Of a stretch of DNA of 64,000 nt, positions 26,099 to 35,565 are shown one piece after another. The translations under genes and the position numbers were made by a program. The notes under the pieces are model-generated. The model ran no database searches and had not been told where the DNA came from. It saw only the letters and a list, made by a program, of their open reading frames with translations. This DNA is from Paenibacillus sp. FSL R5-0623 (lineage in GTDB: Bacteria; Bacillota; Bacilli; Paenibacillales; Paenibacillaceae). The stretch lies in contig NZ_CP150233.1 of assembly GCF_037974265.1 (NCBI RefSeq), positions 6,634,001 through 6,698,000 on the forward strand, in the 5' to 3' direction. The number at the start of each line of letters is the position of its first letter. Position 1 is the stretch's first letter.

Positions 26099-27745
26099 TT
26101 ATCCTTCTTCCAACTGCGCTTCCTGCATGGCCAGTTCAATCAGTTCTGCCTGATGGGCAGCATTCCATTCGGGAATACCGGAACGCATGAACTCTTCGGC
26201 ATCCATCGCTGCTTTGGACTGGTTGCACAGATTGCAGGCGCAGACACAGTTGAGCGGAGTGGTATGTCCACCTTTGGCACGCGGCAACAGATGGTCAATC
26301 GTATCTCCATACGATCCACAGAAGTAACAGGTGTTGTGATCTCGAGTCAGTATATACCGCTTGAAATCCTTGTTGCTGAACAATCGGCGAATCGTGTACC
26401 GATTGACCACCACAGCGGCTTTTTCCTTCACCAGCGTGACTGCAAGCTCCATGTCCACTTCCTGATGCCAGCGTCTGCCCTTGTCGGTCTTGCCTCGCAT
26501 CCGTACCATGCCTTGCCGGTTGGTCCGGAGCGAAGCCGGATCCTCCGGGTCGATTGCGACCGGGGCCGACGGGGTCTGGCGGCGGGGACGGCCATCCATG
26601 CCAGCCCCGTGACTGCGGCTGGCATGCGCGGGACGCTGCCCGGATGTACCGCGGGCAGCGTCTTCGCCGTTCGCCTTGGGCGCACGCTCCTTGCGCGCTT
26701 GGCGCGGCTTGGACCCTGGCGAGCCAGGCTGGCGCACGGGCGCAGGAGGCCCTGCCTCCGCAGCAGCCCCAGGCGCTTGCCCAGGCTCGCGCCCGGTGGC
26801 GGCAGGCTGTGCCTCCGCCGCCGTAGGTGCAGCGACCGTGGTGGCATCGCCACGGTCGCTCAGAGCCAGCGCATGGGCCTCAGCAGCTACGCTACGGACC
26901 TGCCCTGCGCCGGGCGCGAGCGCAGCAGCACGCTTGCGGCGCCGCTTGCGCTTGCGTTTGGCTGCGGTCGGTTGATCCGCAGCCATGGGCTCTGCTGCCG
27001 GGCCTTGCGGCTCAGCCGGCAGCAGAGCCTGGTGGGCCGCCGCAGCTTGCTCGGCGGCCTGCACTGCAGCGGCAGCTCGCGCGCCAGCCCGCTGCTGTGC
27101 AATGCCTTTTTCATTCGCAGCAGCATGCCCCTGCGAATGCCCTTCTTCCCCACGCCAGTGCTCGCCTGGCTGTGGCTCAATCAAGACCTCACCTGCCGAG
27201 CCATTGTGCTCCAGACTCGTCTCTCTCAGCTCATTGCCCGTTATGCTCTCTGAACGCTTGCTCTTCCTCCGTCTTCTCCTTTTCTTCCGAATACCCGAAG
27301 AAGAGGGTGAAGAAGTCACCAAGTCAGTATGTTCATCGTCATTCGATGATGATAAATCTACTGACGGTCGAGACACCAGAATTTTGTCAGACTCAGACAC
27401 CGTAGCAGCTCCCTGCTCCATACCATGGGAGGTACGACCTGCCTCATTTCTCACTGAGGCAGACGGACTGTCAGTAACCTCACGGGTCTCCAAGCCATCC
27501 CGTTGACGCTGCATCCGTTCATTCGTTCGCCCGCTCACACTTGAACCTGCCTCGTGGTCAGCCTGTCCACCGAGCTGGCGACAGCTGCGGCAGGCTCCCC
27601 GCCTGGCTCCGGGACCTGCCCGCTTTCCGGTTCTGCGCCGGAATTCGGACATCGGCCGCTGTTGTCCGCAATACATACACGTTTTGCTCAGTCGCGCTTC
27701 TTGTTCCGTCTTTCCTTGCCGGAAAGGGGCTGGACCCGTCTCCAT
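26099..27745 (-). CDS. HNH endonuclease-domain protein with long basic disordered middle
   Basis: The 548-residue protein has three parts. Residues 20-56 form a CxxC...CxxC zinc-finger-like unit (C23, C26, C52, C55). Residues 60-410 are low complexity, rich in Ala, Arg, Gly, Pro and Glu, with runs such as KKRRRRRKSKRSE and KRKRKRRRKRAA. The last 120 residues are a clear HNH nuclease domain: RDHNTCYFCGSYGDTIDHLLPRAKGG, then NCVCACNLCNQSKA. DNA for the middle part is much richer in G+C than its neighbours. The start follows GAGGTG. A 49-residue CxxC protein precedes it. It may act on DNA or RNA; no partner methylase is present. Confidence 0.82.
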   Translation of the reverse strand: METGPAPFRQGKTEQEARLSKTCMYCGQQRPMSEFRRRTGKRAGPGARRGACRSCRQLGGQADHEAGSSVSGRTNERMQRQRDGLETREVTDSPSASVRNEAGRTSHGMEQGAATVSESDKILVSRPSVDLSSSNDDEHTDLVTSSPSSSGIRKKRRRRRKSKRSESITGNELRETSLEHNGSAGEVLIEPQPGEHWRGEEGHSQGHAAANEKGIAQQRAGARAAAAVQAAEQAAAAHQALLPAEPQGPAAEPMAADQPTAAKRKRKRRRKRAAALAPGAGQVRSVAAEAHALALSDRGDATTVAAPTAAEAQPAATGREPGQAPGAAAEAGPPAPVRQPGSPGSKPRQARKERAPKANGEDAARGTSGQRPAHASRSHGAGMDGRPRRQTPSAPVAIDPEDPASLRTNRQGMVRMRGKTDKGRRWHQEVDMELAVTLVKEKAAVVVNRYTIRRLFSNKDFKRYILTRDHNTCYFCGSYGDTIDHLLPRAKGGHTTPLNCVCACNLCNQSKAAMDAEEFMRSGIPEWNAAHQAELIELAMQEAQLEEG

Positions 27746-27789
27746 ATTGTCACCTCGGTTCCGTATGAATCCGGTTTCTTTCTATTGTA

Positions 27790-27939
27790 TCACATCTGCT
27801 CTTGAACACCCTCATGGCCATAGGCCTGATAATCTTTTGAGTTGTACTCCTGTGTCTGTTCACTGCATTCGTGAAGAATGTGTTCCACATATTCCAATAT
27901 ATCTTGCATCGGTCTCCCGCATTTTTCGCATGTTGTCAT
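27790..27939 (-). CDS. Small CxxC (zinc-ribbon-like) protein upstream of the HNH gene
   Basis: This 49-residue frame begins ATG 27939 with AAGGTG 6 bases upstream. The product starts MTTCEKCGRPM, a CxxC knuckle, continues with helical ILEYVEHILHECSEQ, and ends GVQEQM. It ends 44 bases before the HNH gene on the same strand, so the two may be one transcript. I do not recognise a family. Ribosome site, a zinc-binding motif and the tight spacing support a real gene. Confidence 0.55.
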   Translation of the reverse strand: MTTCEKCGRPMQDILEYVEHILHECSEQTQEYNSKDYQAYGHEGVQEQM

Positions 27940-28052
27940 TATATTCACCTTAATCCTGTTATCCATAATGTATTATCGTTCCGCCTTATGATTACCCCTC
28001 AACCATGAAAAAGAAACACTCGTCCCCCACATCCAGCATATCTATATAGACG

Positions 28053-28099
28053 AAAAAACCGCTCCCCGCTCTCCCCTAAGGTCGACCAAGAAACGGTTT
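28053..28099 (-). terminator. Weak terminator after the acyltransferase gene
   Basis: AAACCG/CGGTTT with a long interior and six T on the minus strand follow the acyltransferase stop by 27 bases. The stem is short. Confidence 0.35.
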
Positions 28100-28125
28100 A
28101 TTATTCCTCTAATTGGAAATGTATC

Positions 28126-29301
28126 TTAACGTACGTCCAATTGTCCCGAGTTCTGTTGTGGCGCGAGACGTGGTTTCGGTTTTGGCAGATTGCCAAAGAT
28201 CACCCATGCATATGGAACGAACCTTGCCGTCAATCCAACAACAATCCACGAAGCGATCAGAGCTACACCGAATCCTCCGGCATACCACAGATGCACTAAC
28301 CACGATACTCCTGTTTGAGGTGGATAATTCCGATACACCAGCAGGAAGAATGGATGAATCAGGTAGATGCCAAAGGACAATGCCCCAAGCCGATTCAGCG
28401 GCTTGACGATGAGTGACGGCCCTTTGCGATAGAGCAGATAGGCAATCTGGATAAGCACCAGCGCACAAGCAAAGGTATGCACATTCCAGAAGAATTCATA
28501 CCACAGTGTGTTATACGTTGCGATCTTCAGACGCAGCAGGTAATAGATATACACATGGCCAAGTCCGGCAATGATCCATACCGCCCAGAGCAGAATCCAT
28601 GAAGCTACGCGTCCTTTGGTTGCATTGGCTCGACTGATGACAAACCATTGCTTGATTTTAGGGAAGTACACCCCGATAAAAGCACCCAGCATGAAATAGG
28701 AAAAGTATGAGAACGCCCAGCTTCCCTTGTTGGGTACCTGGAATCCATATTTATTACTTACGATGAATGCCCATTGAATCAATAGTCCAATCGGAACAGA
28801 CCATTTCACCACAGAGGGATATTTCTTAAGCAACCATAACACCAATGGAAATAACAGATAAAATTGCATGTTAATAAACACAAAGTACAGATGTGTATAG
28901 GCCTTGCCCGTAAACAATTTCGTGATGAAACTTACTGCCGATTCGCCGAAAGGTCGGCCCTGATAATGCGTGAAATGCAGCAACACAAAATACATTAATG
29001 AGAACAGGAAATACGGAAGCAAAATATACACAAATCTTTTCTTGTAGAAGTTACTCACGAGTTTCTTATCCAACGGACGGGAATAATAGTTATAGAACAG
29101 TACAAAACTGCTCATAAAAATAAAGGTTGGCGTACCATATTTCATAAAGATATTAATAAAGTTGTACAGCCAGTAGTAGCCTGAACCCGTCATGTCCACC
29201 GTCGCATAGGACGTGGAATGCACGCACAGTACGCCGATAATTGCCATGGCACGCACCAGATTCAGTTCTGGAATTCGCTCTCTTTTCAGTGTTTCACTCA
29301 T
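28126..29301 (-). CDS. Acyltransferase 3 family membrane protein
   Basis: A 391-residue protein with about ten membrane helices. The family start motif is PELNLVRAMAIIGVLCVHSTSY, with the catalytic-type His in VCVH-like VLCVHS. Members O-acetylate or O-succinylate surface polysaccharides, teichoic acids or antibiotics. There is no extracellular SGNH esterase domain as in OatA. ATG 29301 is chosen because AAGGAGAA lies 8 bases upstream; the frame is open to 29331. It is a single-gene unit and the acceptor is unknown. Confidence 0.87.
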   Translation of the reverse strand: MSETLKRERIPELNLVRAMAIIGVLCVHSTSYATVDMTGSGYYWLYNFINIFMKYGTPTFIFMSSFVLFYNYYSRPLDKKLVSNFYKKRFVYILLPYFLFSLMYFVLLHFTHYQGRPFGESAVSFITKLFTGKAYTHLYFVFINMQFYLLFPLVLWLLKKYPSVVKWSVPIGLLIQWAFIVSNKYGFQVPNKGSWAFSYFSYFMLGAFIGVYFPKIKQWFVISRANATKGRVASWILLWAVWIIAGLGHVYIYYLLRLKIATYNTLWYEFFWNVHTFACALVLIQIAYLLYRKGPSLIVKPLNRLGALSFGIYLIHPFFLLVYRNYPPQTGVSWLVHLWYAGGFGVALIASWIVVGLTARFVPYAWVIFGNLPKPKPRLAPQQNSGQLDVR

Positions 29302-29463
29302 GTTTACGTTTCTCCTTAATGTGTTCGTCAATATGTCAGATATGACTTAATACAATAAAGCTCTCTATCTATTAAAAGCCATAATGCTTAAGATGGATAG
29401 TCCATTTTCTTAACAATTCCTAAATTTTCAACACATTTCACACTATTTTCATGTCTATATATG

Positions 29464-29489
29464 TAAAAAAGACCGCGAGTACGCGGTCT
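29464..29489 (-). terminator. Rho-independent terminator of the photolyase gene
   Basis: AGACCGCG/CGCGGTCT with a 4-base loop and six T on the minus strand, about 95 bases after the photolyase stop. Confidence 0.8.
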
Positions 29490-29583
29490 GTGGAACATCC
29501 TGCTCTCAACCAAATGAATATTGGATCAAACGGATGAGAATGGTAAATTTGGGTTTGGGCATGCATCCCGCCCCTGACTGAGT

Positions 29584-30930
29584 CTACTTCGAACGACTCG
29601 CCAGAATCTGTTTATACACGTCAATAGCTACCTGTCTCGATACCTTCAGATCAACGATGGCATCCTTGCGCGGCTGATGGATGTCCTTGCTATGCAGATC
29701 CTTCAATTCAGGCAACCACTTGCGAATATAATCACCTTGCGGATCATATTTCTCAGATTGCGTTACTGGATTGTTCACCCTAAAATACGGAGCCGCATTC
29801 TCACCAAGCGAAGCACACCATAACCAGTTACCACGGTTTTGAATGTTATCATAATCACTCAGCTTGCGCCTGAAATAGGCTTCACCCAAGGTGAACGGGC
29901 ATTGCAGGTTTTTGGTGAGAAACATCGCCGTGAGAATTCGCAGCCGGTTGGGCATATGTCCGGTTTCATTCAGTTCCGTCATCGCTGCATCAATAATCGG
30001 AATGCCTGTCTCCGCCTTGCACCACCGTTCAAAGTGATTATCATGGAGAGTCGAGAGATCGTACACCTTTTCATATGTAAAATAGTGACTCTCATAGACT
30101 GCCCGATACAGATAGAAGTCGCGGAAGCACAACTGCCTGATCCATTCCCCCGCTTCTGCGGTGCGACTCGCCGCATCATACATCTTGCGAATGGATACGG
30201 CCCCCACAGCCACGTAAGAACTGAGATGACTCGGCTCGTAAGCCTCATATTCATCCCGATGATCACCGTATTCAGCAATTCGATCCGATAAAAATTGACC
30301 CAACAGCAGATGAGGGTCCTCGTCATTCGAACCACTGCCCTCCAGCAACTCTGGAGGTACCTGCATTACATCCGGCCATTCAATCTGACGATCACTCACC
30401 TTCAACGCTGCAACCGTTGTTGCCGAAGGAGGGTTGGGATGTTCATTCATGAATTCCACCCACCGCCGATGGAAAGCCGCAAATACCTTATATGGCTCCG
30501 ACTTGCCTGTAAAGTTGGCAAATCCATTCAGATCCATCAGCAGATGATCTGTCAGTTGTGTGAACGTAACCTCGCGTGCCTCACTGACTATGCGTATAGC
30601 CCTATCCCGCTCGATTGCATACGGCGTCATGTCCCGATGGACCACAATCTCGTCTATCTCACCTTTGAATTCGTTCAGGATGAATTCAACCACTTCAGCC
30701 GGTTTGCCGTAAGCAACATGCAGTTTTCGTTTGGCTTCAAGATACTGTCTGCCTAATTCCGCTGCATGCTGCCTGAAATTCACACCGCTGTGTTCCTTCT
30801 CTCGGCCTTGCCGCAGGAGGAATGGATCATAGATGAGAACATGCACACTCTCTTCTTGGTGTTCCCGCAAATAATCGAATGCGGCCAGATCATCCGTACG
30901 CAAGTCTTTGCGGTGTATGAATAACTTCAT
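29584..30930 (-). CDS. phrB: Deoxyribodipyrimidine photolyase
   Basis: This 448-residue flavoprotein repairs UV-induced pyrimidine dimers with blue light. The antenna domain opens with KLFIHRKDLRTDDLAAFDYL and VHVLIYDPFLL. The FAD-binding helical domain shows LSSYVAVGAVSIRKMY, WIRQLCFRDFYLYRAV, ETGIPIIDAAMTELNETGHMPNRLR and the C-terminal NPVTQSEKYDPQGDYIRKWLPEL. All are standard CPD photolyase motifs. It is a single gene with its own terminator. A cryptochrome role is less likely given full motif conservation. Confidence 0.93.
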   Translation of the reverse strand: MKLFIHRKDLRTDDLAAFDYLREHQEESVHVLIYDPFLLRQGREKEHSGVNFRQHAAELGRQYLEAKRKLHVAYGKPAEVVEFILNEFKGEIDEIVVHRDMTPYAIERDRAIRIVSEAREVTFTQLTDHLLMDLNGFANFTGKSEPYKVFAAFHRRWVEFMNEHPNPPSATTVAALKVSDRQIEWPDVMQVPPELLEGSGSNDEDPHLLLGQFLSDRIAEYGDHRDEYEAYEPSHLSSYVAVGAVSIRKMYDAASRTAEAGEWIRQLCFRDFYLYRAVYESHYFTYEKVYDLSTLHDNHFERWCKAETGIPIIDAAMTELNETGHMPNRLRILTAMFLTKNLQCPFTLGEAYFRRKLSDYDNIQNRGNWLWCASLGENAAPYFRVNNPVTQSEKYDPQGDYIRKWLPELKDLHSKDIHQPRKDAIVDLKVSRQVAIDVYKQILASRSK

Positions 30931-30966
30931 GTCTCACCCTCCTGTCTGAACTTACGTTACATACGT

Positions 30967-32130
30967 TTATTTGTCTGTCAGGTTCTGATATAACCTGCTT
31001 GTTTCGGGCTCCGGCTGATATCCCAGATCCTCATTTAATGTCAATGCAAATGAATGATATAAACGAAGTATGCTTTGCTGATCATCCATGGATGCATACA
31101 CTTCCATCATGAGTCGGCAGATTTCTTCCGAATAAGGCTCCCGTTCCTGCAATATCGTTAATTGCTCAATCGCTTCCTTGCCACGACCATGCTCCATGTC
31201 CCATCTCGCGATATCCATAACCAGCGCTGTATACTTGCGTCTGAGTTCCCTTGCTTTGGCCTGTGCCCAATGATAATCATGCTCTTCCAGATAATCGCCA
31301 CGATAAAGTGGAATCATATGTCTCAAGTCTTCAACATTGTCTGATGTGATGACATTGTAGACCATGGCTTTTTCAAATTGATCCACATCACTTACCAGAT
31401 TGCCTGATAACAGACGATAGCGGTTCATATTGTACTCCAGCTTGCCTGTCATGTTCCATTCCTTAAGCAGCTTTCGAATCTGGTACACGGAAGTATGTAG
31501 ATGGGTTAATCCCTTTTCCTGGGAAACATCACCCCATAGCTTATCAAGCAGAATCTCCTTGCTTACCCATTCTTCCCTGTGATGAAACAAAAAAGCAAAC
31601 AATTCCTGTGATTTGGTTGTGCGCCACTTATGTTTCTTGGCACCCTGATCCAGACTTCTGTAGATATCCAGATGTTTGAACGTAAGCAGCCCCGGAACTT
31701 CAGTATCCAACTCCACAGATACAGGTTCCGATTCCTGTACCTCGGCGGTGGCTGCAACTTGGGGATTATGCAACATTATGCCCGCAATTCGATCAATGGT
31801 TTTGGCCAATCGGGCGGAACTAACCGGTTTAAGTACATAATCCAGAGCATGCAGCTCGAATGCTTCCACTGCATGGTCCGCATAAGCCGTAACAAAGATA
31901 ATACGAATACTCTGATCCAATTGCTGTATATATTCAGCCGCTTCCAGGCCATTCATCTCCGGCATTCCAATGTCCAAAAATACAACATCTACACGTTCAT
32001 TTGCCAGAAAATGCAGACCATCACGAGCTGTTGAAAAACATTGTACGGGTGTAATTCGTCCGTCCGTTCGTAGTAGTCGCTCCAGATGAAGCTGCGCTGG
32101 CTTCTCATCATCGATCACAATGGCTCTCAC
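30967..32130 (-). CDS. Response regulator with SARP-like (BTAD) output domain
   Basis: The N-terminal receiver (AIVIDDEKPAQLHLE, phosphoacceptor Asp in VVFLDIGMPEMNG, Lys in VLKPVSSARL) is followed by a winged helix (WRTTKSQELFAFLFHH, HTSVYQIRKLLKEW) and a C-terminal BTAD-type helical repeat domain (PLYRGDYLEEHDYHWAQAKARELRRKY, YSEEICRLMMEVYASMDD). The start is GTG 32130: GGAGG lies 11 bases upstream, and ATG codons further upstream have none. The kinase at 32230-35325 precedes it on the same strand by about 100 bases, so they form a two-component pair. Confidence 0.88.
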   Translation of the reverse strand: MRAIVIDDEKPAQLHLERLLRTDGRITPVQCFSTARDGLHFLANERVDVVFLDIGMPEMNGLEAAEYIQQLDQSIRIIFVTAYADHAVEAFELHALDYVLKPVSSARLAKTIDRIAGIMLHNPQVAATAEVQESEPVSVELDTEVPGLLTFKHLDIYRSLDQGAKKHKWRTTKSQELFAFLFHHREEWVSKEILLDKLWGDVSQEKGLTHLHTSVYQIRKLLKEWNMTGKLEYNMNRYRLLSGNLVSDVDQFEKAMVYNVITSDNVEDLRHMIPLYRGDYLEEHDYHWAQAKARELRRKYTALVMDIARWDMEHGRGKEAIEQLTILQEREPYSEEICRLMMEVYASMDDQQSILRLYHSFALTLNEDLGYQPEPETSRLYQNLTDK

Positions 32131-32229
32131 CGTTCTTTCAGCCTCCTGCCATGAAAGATTCAATAGGAATACCGATTTTATCAGCACCCGCTTATTAATC
32201 TGTTAACCATAATTGTTTAACTCGGCACA

Positions 32230-35200
32230 TTAATTGGAAAAATCCACCTTTTGCACAGGGATACGGAATTGGATCTGCGTGCCTTTACCCACATGGCTAT
32301 GAATCTCCAGTCCCTGACCATAGAGAGACATCAGGCGACGGTTTATATTTTGCAGCCCGACACCTCCCGGACCTTCGGTGCGCCCAGACTTGACCTGAGC
32401 CATACGCTCAGGAGGGATACCTACACCATCATCCTGGACCTGTACAACTACATGCTCGCTCTCTTTGAAAATCCTAAGGTGAACTGTCCCGCCGGCTGCC
32501 CGCTCCATCACGCCGTGGCGAATGGCATTCTCCACAAGTGGCTGAATACTGAGAGGTGGCAGATACAGAGGTACGTCCGATTCCACCTCATACTCCACCA
32601 CCAGTCTTTCCTCAAATCTCGCCTGTTCCAGATGCACATAAGACTCCACCAATTCCAGCTCTTTGGTCAAAGGAACAAGCTGCTGCCTGTTCTGGAAGTC
32701 AAAACTTCCGCGCAGGTAATGACTCAATTCAATCAGCAGATCGGTTGCTTTATCCGGATTCACTGCACAGGTCGCGATAATAACATTGAGTGCATTATAT
32801 AGAAAGTGTGGCTTGATCTGGGCCTGCAAAAAGGCCATTTCGGTCCGAATAGCTTCCTGCACAGAACTCCGCATCTCAATTAACGTCCGAACCCGGGCAC
32901 GTAATTCACCGGCATCCACCGGTTTGCTTAGGAAGTCATTGGCTCCCGCCTGGAATCCGTGTTTGATATCCTCAGGCAACCCGCGGGCGGTCAGCATCAG
33001 AATCGGTAACTCCGACAAGGAACTGTGCTCGCGCAATTTGCGACATAACTCAAGCCCGGACATCTTAGGCATCATCCAGTCCGTAATAACAAGATCAATG
33101 GACGGGAACTCCTCACGGAGTTTCAATGCAGTGGACCCGCTGTCCGCTGCAATCACGCGATATCGTTCTGTCGACAATAGGTTAAGCAATACCTGTCGAT
33201 TCACGGGGTCATCGTCTACAATCAGAATCGTATGCTCCGCTTCCGGAAGATCATCCGGCTCATCTGACTCTCTTGTCACAAGCTCCTTCGCCCCTGCCCC
33301 CTGTGCAGCAACATATCGGGCGGCAACTGGTTTCGAATGAGATTGCAACATAGGCAGCTTCATAACAGGCAGGGTGAAATGAAAGGTCGAACCTTGCCCC
33401 GGGGCCGATTCAACCCAGATCTCACCACCGCCAAGCTCAACGAGTTTTCGCGTAATACTCAGACCCAGTCCGGTTCCATTACTCAATCGCTCGATCGTGC
33501 CGTTACTCTGCTCATACGCCTGGAAGATATCCTCCTGTTTGTCCAAGGCAATGCCTACCCCTGTATCCGCGACCGATACCTTCACCCAATCCCCCTCAAC
33601 ACTGGCGTACAATCGTATCTCACCCTGCTCAGTGTACTTATAGGCGTTACCCAGCAAGTTATACAGAACTTGCCTTAGGCGATCTTCATCTGCCTCAACA
33701 AGCGGCAACGACTGAGGCCATTGCTGAATCAATATAACCGGCTTATCCTCAAACGTGAAACCCGAGACCTCAACCACAGTATGAGCAACGGATTCCAGAT
33801 CAACAGGTACCCGTTTCAACTCGATCTCACTATTTTTTAATTTGGAAAAATCCAAAATATCGTTAACCAGCAGTGAAAGGCGTTTGCCGGTTGAAGTAAT
33901 CATGGAGAGATTTTTGGCTTGCTTGGGCGTGACTGCTCCGGCCGCCCCTTCCAGCATGGATTGTGCAATATTAATGATGCCATGGAGGGGAGTTCGTAGC
34001 TCATGAGACGTGTTCGCCATGAACTCGTCCTTCAGGCTGTCGATGGCAAGTAAACGCTCTGACAGGGCTTCCACGTCTCGGAATGATTGTGCGAAGCGGA
34101 TTGCGGTCACTATCATCTGGGCAAATACAAATAATAAAAGTTCAATCAGCGCAAAGAACGCCGTGTCTAGGGTAGTGAACGCACCAAGCGTATACAACAC
34201 AACAACCATGAGTATGCTCATCATACTCACCAGTGCAAAGTGGCTGTCATTCGGCCGGCCTTTCAACCAATAAAACATGGCTCGCAGCGTATACAACATG
34301 ACAACAAGCGAGATCAGCAACATGGGAAGCTCAAGAGACGAGAAAAGCGTTGGAGGAAGCGTAAGACCCACAATAGTCTGGGTAACGATTAGCACTACAG
34401 CCAGACGAACAAACCACTGATGAACTGCTCCTGGCACACGGGCATCCATATACCGAAGCAAGAAGTAATAGGCAGCGGCTGAACTAAGGAGCTGAATCCG
34501 AAGTATCTCATTATTGGTCAGGAACGGTACAAACGTACCCAGTAACTTCTCCCCGTGTGTCAGAGCGTATAGCGCACCAGAAAGGCTGAATAATCCGAGA
34601 AAACGAAGCTCCTTCTCCGTACGTCGTAATCTGAACAGAAGTAGAAAAAAGGCGGCGGGCAAGATAAAACCGAATAAGGCCATCAGATCCTTGAGCCAAC
34701 CTTGTTGCTGGCTTTTCAGAATACTATGCTCGTCCCCAAACAAAATGGGCGCTATAATGCCCCCGGAAGAATAACTATAGTTCGATACCTGAATGATAAT
34801 GTCAGCCGTGTTGCCCTCAATGGACGTGAATCCTGTAAAGGGCAGATTTAATTGTATATCTGTCGCCTTCGTCTTTCCTGGCAGACCTTTACCGCCAATC
34901 TCTTTACCATCGATAAATACCCGGTGGGCCATGCGTATATTCTGCGTGCGTATACCATAATCGTTTTTCATCGTCCGGGGTGTAAGCTGAACTTGCAAAT
35001 GATAGGTTCCATACCCATGGGCCTGACCCAAAGATTTGTTCCATCGGGCAGGAACCTGAGTGCCAGACGAAGCCGGCAAAGGCTTGCGACCGGATACACT
35101 TGCTTCAATATCTGCCGGACTCAGCAACTGCCCAGGGTAGAAATCCCAGACACCCTTTAGAGACGCTGCACCCTTGCGATCAAAGTCCCAATGGGTCAGG

Positions 35201-35325
35201 TCAATTCTTCCATCTGCAGCCTGGGGGTTACTCCGCTCACTAATTAACGTCTGGGCGATCCAGCCCAGCGGAACAATGACAACGCATATGAAACTTATGG
35301 TCAGCATAATCCAGTGTTTTCTCAT
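32230..35325 (-). CDS. Giant hybrid sensor kinase: 7TM sensor, HisKA kinase, receiver and LytS-type kinase
   Basis: Domain order in 1031 residues: N-terminal helix; an extracellular beta-sandwich of DISMED2 type (GKEIGGKGLPGKTKA, NTADIIIQVSNYSY); about seven membrane helices (215-420); HisKA with His in ANTSHELRTPLHGIINI; HATPase with DTGVGI and GTGLGLSITRKLVEL; a receiver (ILIVDDDPVNRQVLL, Asp in LVITDWMMPKMSG); and a second kinase module of the LytS type (QIKPHFLYNALNVI, QPLVENAIRHGV, DDGVGIPPERM, GVGLQNINRRL). Two complete ATPase modules in one chain are uncommon. It is the likely partner of the SARP-like regulator just downstream. Confidence 0.93.
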   Translation of the reverse strand: MRKHWIMLTISFICVVIVPLGWIAQTLISERSNPQAADGRIDLTHWDFDRKGAASLKGVWDFYPGQLLSPADIEASVSGRKPLPASSGTQVPARWNKSLGQAHGYGTYHLQVQLTPRTMKNDYGIRTQNIRMAHRVFIDGKEIGGKGLPGKTKATDIQLNLPFTGFTSIEGNTADIIIQVSNYSYSSGGIIAPILFGDEHSILKSQQQGWLKDLMALFGFILPAAFFLLLFRLRRTEKELRFLGLFSLSGALYALTHGEKLLGTFVPFLTNNEILRIQLLSSAAAYYFLLRYMDARVPGAVHQWFVRLAVVLIVTQTIVGLTLPPTLFSSLELPMLLISLVVMLYTLRAMFYWLKGRPNDSHFALVSMMSILMVVVLYTLGAFTTLDTAFFALIELLLFVFAQMIVTAIRFAQSFRDVEALSERLLAIDSLKDEFMANTSHELRTPLHGIINIAQSMLEGAAGAVTPKQAKNLSMITSTGKRLSLLVNDILDFSKLKNSEIELKRVPVDLESVAHTVVEVSGFTFEDKPVILIQQWPQSLPLVEADEDRLRQVLYNLLGNAYKYTEQGEIRLYASVEGDWVKVSVADTGVGIALDKQEDIFQAYEQSNGTIERLSNGTGLGLSITRKLVELGGGEIWVESAPGQGSTFHFTLPVMKLPMLQSHSKPVAARYVAAQGAGAKELVTRESDEPDDLPEAEHTILIVDDDPVNRQVLLNLLSTERYRVIAADSGSTALKLREEFPSIDLVITDWMMPKMSGLELCRKLREHSSLSELPILMLTARGLPEDIKHGFQAGANDFLSKPVDAGELRARVRTLIEMRSSVQEAIRTEMAFLQAQIKPHFLYNALNVIIATCAVNPDKATDLLIELSHYLRGSFDFQNRQQLVPLTKELELVESYVHLEQARFEERLVVEYEVESDVPLYLPPLSIQPLVENAIRHGVMERAAGGTVHLRIFKESEHVVVQVQDDGVGIPPERMAQVKSGRTEGPGGVGLQNINRRLMSLYGQGLEIHSHVGKGTQIQFRIPVQKVDFSN

Positions 35326-35500
35326 CTATGTATTCCTTCCATCCACAATGGCGAGAGACGTCTAATTTTGTCGATTTATCACTATAATTCATGTTACACG
35401 TTTCTGGTGCTCACGGAAATAGTTTCCGTATCAAAATCGGTCAACTTCTTTATAATTTGAAGGATCTCTATCTGTTTTCGCCAGCTCTTGGTACACCAAG
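35326..35500. other. Intergenic stretch before the SRPBCC gene terminator
   Basis: No convincing gene is seen. A minus-strand frame at 35394-35651 overlaps the SRPBCC gene and terminator and lacks a ribosome site. Confidence 0.35.
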
Positions 35501-35550
35501 AAACCCCAGGCCGAATTTCACCGGAATGAACGGGCGAAATGACCTGGGGG
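35501..35550 (-). terminator. Terminator of the SRPBCC gene
   Basis: CCCCAGG (35504-35510) pairs with CCTGGGG (35543-35549) around an inner ATTTC/GAAAT helix; the minus-strand T-run is short (GGGGTTTCTT). Confidence 0.6.
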
Positions 35551-35565
35551 TGATTGAATGAAGAT

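Noticed and set aside
26428-27506. Several long frames opposite the HNH gene
   Set aside because: They arise from the GC-rich low-complexity DNA of the HNH gene, and none has a ribosome site or a recognisable domain.
26099-27745. HNH gene as a homing endonuclease in an intron or intein
   Set aside because: No split host gene is seen around it and it has its own ribosome site and terminator.
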